The notes under the pieces are model-generated. The model was not told the origin of the DNA. It saw only the letters and a program-made list of their open reading frames with translations, and made no database searches. Source: UBA4246 sp045113475 (GTDB lineage Bacteria; Bacillota; Clostridia; Christensenellales; Aristaeellaceae). From it: a stretch of DNA of 6,449 nt. The position numbers and the translations under genes are program-made. Shown one piece after another: positions 1 to 5,636 of this stretch. How positions within the stretch are numbered: the stretch's first letter is position 1; each line of letters begins with the position of its first letter. The stretch is from the NCBI GenBank assembly GCA_045113475.1, contig JBGUIY010000233.1, positions 1-6,449 on the forward strand. Reading direction: 5' to 3'.

Positions 1-351
1 ATAGAAAACGAGGACCGTCGAGCACGGCAGTTCGGGCAGGTACCCCTTCAGCCGCTCCGCGCTCGTGCCTTCGTCGTAATCCTTGGGCTTGCCTGACAGC
101 ATGCCGGAGTCCTTTACGATCACCAGGCGTTTGTCGGCCATGAAGGGCAGGGTCTCCGCCGCGGCGATAAGCTGGTTTGCGTCCGGATCCTTCAGTTCCG
201 TCCGGTTCATATCAGGGAAGGCTCCCAGGGGCATCGTCTTTTCAAGCTGCGTGAGCGCGCTGCGCTTGATATGCTCCTCCTCGCCCTCGAACAGGTACAG
301 CCCGCCGGGAGGCGAAGCCTTCAGGCTCTGGAAGAATTCATCATGTGTCAT
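1..351 (-). CDS. holA: DNA polymerase III delta subunit (HolA), N-terminal part, cut by window edge
   Basis: The delta subunit opens the beta sliding clamp as part of the clamp-loader complex in replication. Only the first 117 codons are in the window; the family is usually about 330-345 residues, so roughly two thirds lies beyond the left edge. The reading frame is open throughout and begins MTHDEFFQSLK. Visible family hallmarks are YLFEGEEEHIK near residues 19-28 (the usual 'YLLxGxExxL' start), then ETLPFMADKRLVIVKDS around residues 66-82 (the usual 'xLPFFxxxRLVxVxxS' strand), then a C-terminal segment YLPELPCSTVLVFY. The ATG at 351 is preceded by a perfect AAGGAGG eight bases upstream, which fixes the start. 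It follows comEC by 21 bp on the same strand, and comEC followed by holA is a common order in bacteria. Identification rests on recalled family motifs and context; I am confident in it. Confidence 0.9.
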   Translation of the reverse strand, partial: MTHDEFFQSLKASPPGGLYLFEGEEEHIKRSALTQLEKTMPLGAFPDMNRTELKDPDANQLIAAAETLPFMADKRLVIVKDSGMLSGKPKDYDEGTSAERLKGYLPELPCSTVLVFY

Positions 352-359
352 GGCCTGTC

Positions 360-366
360 CCTCCTT
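360..366 (-). promoter_or_regulatory. Ribosome binding site of holA
   Basis: On the minus strand this reads AAGGAGG, a perfect anti-16S match, eight bases before the ATG at 351. It lies in the 21-bp gap after the comEC stop, so holA has independent, strong translation initiation even though it probably shares the comEC transcript. Confidence 0.85.
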
Positions 367-372
367 GCGGGT

Positions 373-2745
373 TCATTTCACGATATACGGGATCACGCGG
401 TATCCGCCGTTCTCGGGGCGGATGCGGACCGCGCCGCAGTCCGCCGTGGTATACACCTGAATCCCCAGCTCCCTGAGCCGTGTCTGCACCGCGCCGTCCG
501 GCCGGGCTGCTTCCGCGTTGCCGGAAACGCTGATCACTGCAGTCCGGGGCGAAACACGCGCCAGGAAATCAGGCGTGCTGCTGGCGCGGCTGCCGTGATG
601 CGCCACCTTGAGCACGTCGGCAGGGGCGCCAACGTACTGCTCGTATGTTCCCGTCAGGTCCGACATAAACAGCACCGTCATCTCCCCCAGCCTGTATTCC
701 AGACAGAGGCAGTAATCGTTCGCGTCCTTTCCGACCCTGTACCCGTTCCGCTCCGGCCACAGCACCCGCGCTTCGGTCCTGGACGTGCGCCATGTGTCTC
801 CGGCAGCGGCCTCCGTCACCTGGCCGCAATACCCTTTAAGGCGGTCCAGCAGGGAAAGCGTCTCTTCGGACACCGCCATTTTCTCCGCGCCGACCGGCAG
901 GATCAGCCGGCCGACAGGGATCCCGTTGTCCATGAGCGACTGAGCGCCCATGCAGTGATCCGCGTGCAGGTGCGTCAGCACCAGCGTATCCGCGCTCCTG
1001 CCCGTAGCGAGCAGGTATGCGCTCAGGTCCCGCCCGTCATCACCGCAGTCCACCACCGTGGTATGGCGGCCGTCCTGGATGACCGCGCTGTCGGCGCTAC
1101 CCACGTCCAGTTGGAGATAACTGACGCCCCGGTCCAGAGTGCAGAGATGAACCGCAGTCCCGGCCACGAAAAGGGCCGTCAGTACGGCGATCCGACGCCT
1201 GCCCCTGAACCGCGCGGGAGCGTATGCGGAGCACAGGCAGATCCCCGCCGTGACCAGCGGATAAAAGGGCCAGGGGATCGCGGGGCAGTTCACCGACATA
1301 TAAGGCCAGGCCGCGGCGGCAGAAGCGCCTTGGGAGACCAGCTCCAGTGCCCAGCCCGCCGGCCAGGCCAGCCACTTTGCCGCGTCCATCCAGACAAAGC
1401 TCATCGCCAACGCCGCCAGGCACAGCGGGAGCAGATAAGCCAGCAGGGCGCAGACGACAGGGCTGAAAATGAATCCGGCGATGGAAAAGCAGTGAAAGGT
1501 CTGGATGGACGGAAGGGCCGTTCCCGCGACGGCGGAAACGGTGGAGGCCAGCAGTCCCCCGCCCCTGCGGCCCAGCACGCGCCTCGTGACCCGGTATACG
1601 GGCCGGTACAGCAGCACGATGCCGGTCGCCGCTGCAAAGGAAAGCTGGAAACCGGCGCTGGTGATATCCACCGGAGATATCATCAGGATCGTCATAAAGG
1701 CCAGCGCCATCGCGCTCAGGGGATCGCCGCTCCGCCCCCGGGCCCTGACGTACAGGTAGGCGAATGTCAGGATGGACGCCCGGACCACCGAGGCCCTTAG
1801 GTCCAGCAAAAGCGCGTACATCAGCAGGAAGACCGCGAACAGCCACAGCTGCTTCCTGCCGGTCAGGAAACGCCGCACCAGCAGCCGGAGCGCCGCAACG
1901 ATCAGCGAGATATGCAGCCCCGACACCGCCAGCACATGCGCGATGCCCAGGCGGGCAAAAGCCTCCCGGTCCTTTTCGCTCAGCGCCTGCCGTTCGCCCA
2001 GCAGCAGCGCTTTGGGCAGCGCCGACCGCTCGCCGAAAACGCCGTCAAGCCGCGAGAGCAGCGCGTACCTGAGCCGGATCAGCGCCGGACGGAGGCGCAG
2101 CGGCGCCCCGTCGACGGTTTCATAATCCCCGCCGTTGTAAAAGCCTGCGGAAAGATGATTCTGCTTCAGGTACAGCGCGAAGTCAAAGCCGTAGGGATTC
2201 CGCTGCCCGCTGGGCGCGTACAGATGCCCGCTCAGGCGCACTGCGCTCCCGGGCGCCGGCAGCGGGTAGCCTTCGTCCACATAGGCCGTCCAGTAAAGCC
2301 CGTCCAGCCGCCGGACAGTACCGGCGCCGTCCGTCAGCGTCACGTCCCTGAGATGCACAGAAACATGGCGTCCATTCTCGCGCAGGTGCGGCTCCTGCAG
2401 CACGATGCCCTCCGCGGTATAGGAGCCTTCCGGTGGGAGCGGGGTATCCCAGACCATGGCCGTCCTCGCCATAAAGAGCAGCGCTGCCGTCACGGCAGCA
2501 GCCGCTGTCAGCGCGGCACCCTTCGGACGGAGGCAGAAGCACATCACCAGCAGCAGCGCCGCCGCAAGCGCCGGCGCGTATGCCAGCGCGTCCAGCAGGC
2601 GCATGCCCGCCAGCGTGCCCAGAGCCGCCGCAAGCGCGCACCAGACCAGCGGGCGGCGCGGATGCCTGCCGCTCAGCCGTTCAAGCGATCGAGTAAACCT
2701 GTCCCACATGATCGCGCCACGCCATATAGAGGCTGATGTCCTCAT
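373..2745 (-). CDS. comEC: ComEC/Rec2-family DNA translocation channel with C-terminal metallo-beta-lactamase domain
   Basis: Inner-membrane channel that carries single-stranded DNA into the cytoplasm in competent bacteria. The 790-residue length is normal for full-length ComEC. Domains in order: two or more hydrophobic N-terminal segments (about 35-95); a DUF4131-type soluble region ending in NPYGFDFALYLKQ (from about 183); the multi-pass Competence domain with the hallmark VLAVSGLHIS (about 271-280); and a C-terminal metallo-beta-lactamase domain from about 545. That domain has HLHADH at 592-597, an Asp at 696 in FMSDL and the AHHGS motif with His716/717, so the metal ligands look intact. 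The usual DVGQGDS strand reads DVGSADS here (547-553). The start at 2745 is preferred because AGGGG lies ten bases upstream; ATG at 2709 is an alternative with no visible ribosome binding site. The gene overlaps yycJ by 65 bp (29 bp with the later start). ComEC also occurs in bacteria never shown to be competent, so it does not prove natural transformation. Confidence 0.93.
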   Translation of the reverse strand: MRTSASIWRGAIMWDRFTRSLERLSGRHPRRPLVWCALAAALGTLAGMRLLDALAYAPALAAALLLVMCFCLRPKGAALTAAAAVTAALLFMARTAMVWDTPLPPEGSYTAEGIVLQEPHLRENGRHVSVHLRDVTLTDGAGTVRRLDGLYWTAYVDEGYPLPAPGSAVRLSGHLYAPSGQRNPYGFDFALYLKQNHLSAGFYNGGDYETVDGAPLRLRPALIRLRYALLSRLDGVFGERSALPKALLLGERQALSEKDREAFARLGIAHVLAVSGLHISLIVAALRLLVRRFLTGRKQLWLFAVFLLMYALLLDLRASVVRASILTFAYLYVRARGRSGDPLSAMALAFMTILMISPVDITSAGFQLSFAAATGIVLLYRPVYRVTRRVLGRRGGGLLASTVSAVAGTALPSIQTFHCFSIAGFIFSPVVCALLAYLLPLCLAALAMSFVWMDAAKWLAWPAGWALELVSQGASAAAAWPYMSVNCPAIPWPFYPLVTAGICLCSAYAPARFRGRRRIAVLTALFVAGTAVHLCTLDRGVSYLQLDVGSADSAVIQDGRHTTVVDCGDDGRDLSAYLLATGRSADTLVLTHLHADHCMGAQSLMDNGIPVGRLILPVGAEKMAVSEETLSLLDRLKGYCGQVTEAAAGDTWRTSRTEARVLWPERNGYRVGKDANDYCLCLEYRLGEMTVLFMSDLTGTYEQYVGAPADVLKVAHHGSRASSTPDFLARVSPRTAVISVSGNAEAARPDGAVQTRLRELGIQVYTTADCGAVRIRPENGGYRVIPYIVK

Positions 2746-3481
2746 TGGGGGTAATCCCCTCGCGCGTCAGGATGCTCAGCGACGTGTCCATCGCCAGTTC
2801 GGGGGTATTGTTTTCTCCGCTCAGGTGGCCGAGCACCACGTGCCTCACGTCCCGTTCCGCCAGGGCGCAGATGCCGTGCCCGCAGTCCTCGTTGCTCAGG
2901 TGCCCCCGGCGGCCCAGGATGCGCTGCTTCAGGGCGCTGGTATAGTGGGGATTCTGCCGGAGCATATCCGGGTCGTGGTTGCTTTCGAACAGCACCATGT
3001 CCGCGGAGCGGAGCTCCTCCAGCACTTCCTTGCGCACATAGCCCATGTCGGTCGCCGTGGCGACGCTGCGCGCGCCGGCGTATACACGGAAACCCACGGG
3101 GTCGTTCGCGTCGTGCGGGATGGCGAAGGGGTGCACGGCCAGGCCGTCCACGTAAAAATCGTGTCCCGTCTCGAAGGTCCGGTTCAGGCCGGCCGGTATC
3201 TGCCCAACCAGCCGCGCCATGCCCTGCCAGGTGCCCTCGTTGGCATAGAGAGGCACATGAAAGCGCCGGCTCAGGATGCCCGCGCCTTTCACGTGATCCG
3301 AATGCTCGTGGGTGATCACGATGCCGCTCAGGGTCTCGGGCAGCACGCCGATCAGGCCGAGGGCGTCGATGATCTGTTTGCCGGAAAGACCGGCATCGAT
3401 CAGGATACCGGTCTTTCCGTCGCTCACATAAGTGCAATTGCCGCTTGACCCGCTGTACAGCGGGCAAAAAGTCATGCTCAC
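2681..3481 (-). CDS. yycJ: WalJ/YycJ-family metallo-beta-lactamase-fold hydrolase
   Basis: Cytoplasmic two-metal hydrolase of the WalJ (YycJ) family, thought to act on nucleic acid; Bacillus members have been linked to 5' exonuclease activity and DNA repair, while the name comes from the walRK operon. The 266-residue length is typical. Visible family signatures: FCPLYSGSSGNCTYV at residues 5-19, the metal motif THEHSDH with His58, His60, Asp62 and His63, HDANDP at 123-128, TATDMG with the bridging Asp145, FESNHD at 165-170, GHLSNED at 193-199, and LGHLSGENNTPELA at 217-230. The start is a GTG at 3481, chosen because Bacillus homologues begin M-S-x-x-F-x-x-L-x-SGS; ATG at 3475 is the alternative. 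No strong ribosome binding site precedes either one, but the mrp stop is four bases upstream, so translational coupling is likely. No walR or walK gene is in the window. Confidence 0.9.
   Translation of the reverse strand: MSMTFCPLYSGSSGNCTYVSDGKTGILIDAGLSGKQIIDALGLIGVLPETLSGIVITHEHSDHVKGAGILSRRFHVPLYANEGTWQGMARLVGQIPAGLNRTFETGHDFYVDGLAVHPFAIPHDANDPVGFRVYAGARSVATATDMGYVRKEVLEELRSADMVLFESNHDPDMLRQNPHYTSALKQRILGRRGHLSNEDCGHGICALAERDVRHVVLGHLSGENNTPELAMDTSLSILTREGITPNEDISLYMAWRDHVGQVYSIA
2746..2761 (-). promoter_or_regulatory. Probable comEC ribosome binding site inside a small hairpin within yycJ
   Basis: Minus-strand sequence GAGGGGATTACCCCCA directly precedes the ATG at 2745. AGGGG is a plausible Shine-Dalgarno ten bases from the start. 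The same GGGG can pair with CCCC four bases later (loop ATTA), giving a four-pair GC stem that would hide the site. The segment is also coding sequence of yycJ (residues REGITPN), so ribosomes finishing yycJ would open it. The site and pairing are seen directly; the regulatory meaning is inference. Confidence 0.45.
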
Positions 3482-3485
3482 CGCT

Positions 3486-4304
3486 TCAGCCCATGACCGC
3501 TTTCAGGGCGGCGTCCAGCCAGTCGCCTTCGAACAGCTCGATCAGGCCGGCGTCGCAGGCCGCTGCCAGTTTGGGATTGATCGGGATGCGGCCAAGCACG
3601 GGGATGCTGTACTTGGCGGCCACTTCAGCCACGTGGCTCTCGCCGAACACGGGAATGTGCTTCCCGCAGTCCGGGCAGACCGCGTAGCTCATGTTTTCCA
3701 CCAGGCCGAGCACGGGAATATTCATCATGCCCGCCATATTGACCGCCTTTTCCACGATCATGGACACGAGTTCCTGGGGAGAGGTGACCACGATGATGCC
3801 CGTCACGGGGATGCTCTGGAACACCGTCAGCGGTACGTCGCCGGTTCCGGGAGGCATATCGATGAACATCACGTCGTTGCGGCCCCAGTCCACATCCGTC
3901 CAGAACTGCTTGACCGTGCCCGCGATGACCGGACCGCGCCATACCACCGGAGACGTCTCGTCCTCCAGCAGATTGTTCAGGGAGATCGTCCTGATGCCGG
4001 TCTTGCTCACCAGAGGATAGATCTCCGTATCAGTGCCCATGGCCTTGTCCCTGATGCCGAACATGCGCGGCACGGAGGGCCCTGTCACGTCCGCGTCCAG
4101 GATCGCCGCCTGGTAGCCTGCGCGCTGAGCGTTCACCGCCATCAGTCCGGTCACCAGGGACTTGCCGACGCCGCCCTTGCCGCTGACCACGGCGACGATC
4201 TTGTCAAAGGAAGCTCCGGGATGGGGCTCCGCCAGCAGGGAACGGGGATCCCGATCCGCGCAGGACTGGGAGCAGGAGGAGCAGTCGTGATTGCATTCGC
4301 TCAT
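3486..4304 (-). CDS. mrp: Mrp/NBP35-type P-loop ATPase, iron-sulfur cluster carrier
   Basis: Cytoplasmic ATPase of the Mrp/ApbC/NBP35 family that binds and transfers Fe-S clusters to target proteins. With the start at 4304 it has 272 residues. It lacks the N-terminal DUF59/MIP18 domain of longer bacterial Mrp proteins and instead has a short cysteine-rich head, CNHDCSSCSQSC at residues 4-15. The deviant Walker A motif GKGGVGKS is at 42-49, followed by DADVTGPSVPRMFG. The Walker B-like Asp149 is in MFIDMPPGTGD, and the conserved cluster-binding pair is CPDC at 210-213 (in ENMSYAVCPDCGKHIPVFGES). I chose ATG 4304 because GAAGG sits about eight bases upstream and Clostridial homologues begin MSExxHDCSSC; an in-frame ATG at 4319 would add MKVLI. 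It is the first gene of the leftward cluster and has its own promoter at 4369-4397. Confidence 0.93.
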   Translation of the reverse strand: MSECNHDCSSCSQSCADRDPRSLLAEPHPGASFDKIVAVVSGKGGVGKSLVTGLMAVNAQRAGYQAAILDADVTGPSVPRMFGIRDKAMGTDTEIYPLVSKTGIRTISLNNLLEDETSPVVWRGPVIAGTVKQFWTDVDWGRNDVMFIDMPPGTGDVPLTVFQSIPVTGIIVVTSPQELVSMIVEKAVNMAGMMNIPVLGLVENMSYAVCPDCGKHIPVFGESHVAEVAAKYSIPVLGRIPINPKLAAACDAGLIELFEGDWLDAALKAVMG

Positions 4305-4330
4305 AATCAGTACCTTCATTCTTTTTGATG

Positions 4331-4351
4331 CGGCGGCCTTTTCGCCTGCCG
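4331..4351 (-). other. GC-rich hairpin in the predicted mrp leader
   Basis: On the minus strand CGGCAGGC (4351-4344) pairs with GCCGCCG (4337-4331) as a seven-pair GC stem with one bulged A and a six-base loop GAAAAG. It sits between the predicted transcription start (about 4362) and the mrp start. No U-run follows, so it is not an intrinsic terminator. It could stabilise the mRNA 5' end or be a by-product of local GC richness. Confidence 0.3.
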
Positions 4352-4368
4352 GCCGGGCCGTCCCTGCT

Positions 4369-4397
4369 ATTCTATCCTGAAATCAGGAAAAAGACAA
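4369..4397 (-). promoter_or_regulatory. Sigma-A-like promoter for the mrp-yycJ-comEC-holA cluster
   Basis: Reading the minus strand, -35 TTGTCT (4397-4392, four of six consensus bases) is followed by a 17-base spacer and -10 TAGAAT (4374-4369, five of six). Transcription would begin near 4362, leaving a leader of about 58 bases before the ATG at 4304. The spacer contains the palindrome TCCTGAAATCAGGA. Spacing is optimal and the location just upstream of the first gene supports the call. Confidence 0.65.
4375..4388. promoter_or_regulatory. Palindrome in the mrp promoter spacer, possible operator
   Basis: TCCTGA-AA-TCAGGA is a perfect six-base inverted repeat with a two-base centre lying between the -35 and -10 elements of the mrp promoter. 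A repressor bound here would block the promoter. The repeat is seen directly; operator function is inference, and no regulator gene is adjacent. Confidence 0.3.
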
Positions 4398-4426
4398 GGA
4401 GAAAAACAGAAAGATTCGGCGAAAGC

Positions 4427-4455
4427 TTTACCTTTTGAGCGAATTCTGGTACAAT
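4427..4455 (+). promoter_or_regulatory. Sigma-A-like promoter for galM
   Basis: -35 TTTACC (4427-4432, four of six consensus bases), a 17-base spacer, and -10 TACAAT (4450-4455, five of six) preceded by TGG, which fits an extended -10 (TGn). Transcription would start near 4462 and give a leader of about 30 bases. It diverges from the mrp promoter, with about 30 bp between the two -35 boxes, so the two could influence each other. Confidence 0.7.
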
Positions 4456-4475
4456 GAACGGGCATAAAAAGCAGC

Positions 4476-4482
4476 AAGGAGG
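4476..4482 (+). promoter_or_regulatory. Ribosome binding site of galM
   Basis: Perfect AAGGAGG nine bases before the ATG at 4492; it fixes the galM start and predicts strong initiation. Confidence 0.85.
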
Positions 4483-4491
4483 TCGTGTTTT

Positions 4492-5538
4492 ATGAGCATC
4501 ACCACAAGGCCCTTCGGTCAGGACGCAACAGGCCGCGTCATGACCCTTTATACCATGACAAACGCTTCCGGCGCGTCCGTATCCGTCACCGATTTCGGCG
4601 CACACGTCGTCAGCATCTGCGTGCCCGACAAGGACGGGAAGCTGGCGGACGTGAACCTCGGTTTCGACGAGCTGGCCCCCTACCTGGAGCCCCACGGCAG
4701 CATCGGCGCGACCATCGGCCGCTTCGCCAACCGCCTGGGCAAGGCGCAGGTCACCCTGAACGGAAAGACCTACCGCGTGCCGGACAACGACCACGGCAAC
4801 TGCCTGCACGGCGGCATCGAAAACTTCCAGTTCAAATGGTTCAAGGGCGAGACGATGGAGAGCGACCAGGAAGACGCCGTATTCTTCACCTACGTCTCCC
4901 ATGACGGCGAAGAAGGCTTCCCCGGCGAAATGCGCGTTCAGGTGACCATGGCTTTTGACAATGGCAATGCCCTGACCATCCGCTACCTGGCGCAGTGCGA
5001 TCAGGATACCGTAATCAATCTGACGAACCATTCCTATTTCAATCTGTCGGGCAGCGGCGATATCCTCGACCACGTGGTCACGGTACACGCCGATAAGGTG
5101 ACCGAAACGGACGACCTGCTCATCCCCACCGGCCGTTTCCAGGACGTGACCGGCACCGCCCTGGACCTGCGTAAGGGCGTGGCCGTACGCGCGGGCCTCG
5201 CGCGCCGCGGTGAGTGCCATCCCCTCGACAACGCAAACGGCTACGACGTGAACTACTGCGTGCCCGGCGAAGGCCTGCGGGAGATGGCCCGGGTGGAAGA
5301 CCCGGCGTCCGGCCGTGTTATGACGGTCATGAGCGACCAGCCCGGCATCCAGTTCTATTCCGGCCAGGGCCTGCACCAGAAGGGCCACAATGGCCAGCAG
5401 TACGCGCCCTATTCCGGCCTCGCCCTGGAGACCCAGCACTATCCGGACAGCCCCAACCATCCCGAATTCCCCACCACGGTACTCAAAGCCGGAGATACCT
5501 TCCGGTCCGTCACGCAGTACATATTCACAGTAAAATAA
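4492..5538 (+). CDS. galM: Aldose 1-epimerase (galactose mutarotase)
   Basis: Interconverts the alpha and beta anomers of galactose, glucose and related sugars, supplying alpha-D-galactose to the Leloir pathway; a cytoplasmic enzyme with no signal peptide. The 348-residue length is typical. Family motifs: FGAHVVSI near residues 33-40, IGRFANRLGKA (about 75-85), CLHGG with His106, HDGEEGFPG, NHSYFNLSG with His180, GIQFYSGQGL, and LALETQHYPDSPNHPEFP with Glu313. His106, His180 and Glu313 match by order and spacing the substrate-binding His, catalytic His and catalytic Glu known from Lactococcus GalM (His96, His170, Glu304). The enzyme is therefore probably active. It is monocistronic, with its own promoter and strong ribosome binding site upstream and a terminator 37 bp after the stop. 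No galK, galT or galE is next to it, so the physiological sugar cannot be read from context. Confidence 0.93.
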   Translation: MSITTRPFGQDATGRVMTLYTMTNASGASVSVTDFGAHVVSICVPDKDGKLADVNLGFDELAPYLEPHGSIGATIGRFANRLGKAQVTLNGKTYRVPDNDHGNCLHGGIENFQFKWFKGETMESDQEDAVFFTYVSHDGEEGFPGEMRVQVTMAFDNGNALTIRYLAQCDQDTVINLTNHSYFNLSGSGDILDHVVTVHADKVTETDDLLIPTGRFQDVTGTALDLRKGVAVRAGLARRGECHPLDNANGYDVNYCVPGEGLREMARVEDPASGRVMTVMSDQPGIQFYSGQGLHQKGHNGQQYAPYSGLALETQHYPDSPNHPEFPTTVLKAGDTFRSVTQYIFTVK

Positions 5539-5574
5539 CACAAGACGAAAATTGAAATTCAGGCATGATAAAGG

Positions 5575-5603
5575 AAAACTCTTTGCCGGCGGCAAAGAGT
5601 TTT
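5575..5603. terminator. Bidirectional intrinsic terminator between galM and the MATE gene
   Basis: AAAACTCTTTGCC, loop GGC, GGCAAAGAGTTTT: a perfect 13-bp stem that starts with A4 and ends with T4. Either strand therefore reads as a hairpin ending in a short U-run. It lies between two convergent genes, 37 bp past the galM stop and 33 bp past the MATE stop. The U-run is short, so efficiency is uncertain. Confidence 0.85.
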
Positions 5604-5636
5604 CACCTGATATCATTATTTGAACCCGGTCTGTCA

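Noticed and set aside
271..1800. A 509-codon plus-strand open frame antisense to comEC
   Set aside because: The translation is rich in Arg, Pro, Gly, Gln and His with no domain, typical of a shadow frame in GC-rich DNA, and the opposite strand encodes an intact ComEC.
373..2745. comEC as evidence of a competence locus or new DNA-uptake system
   Set aside because: No comEA, comF, pilus or regulator genes are in view, and ComEC is widespread in bacteria not known to be transformable.
2456..4328. Plus-strand open frames of about 330 and 298 codons opposite yycJ and mrp
   Set aside because: They are antisense to well-identified genes, have low-complexity His/Arg/Ala-rich translations, and no promoter or ribosome binding site was seen.
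4331..4351. The mrp leader hairpin as a riboswitch or attenuator
   Set aside because: It is one short stem with no alternative pairing partner, no U-run and no known aptamer core that I recognise.
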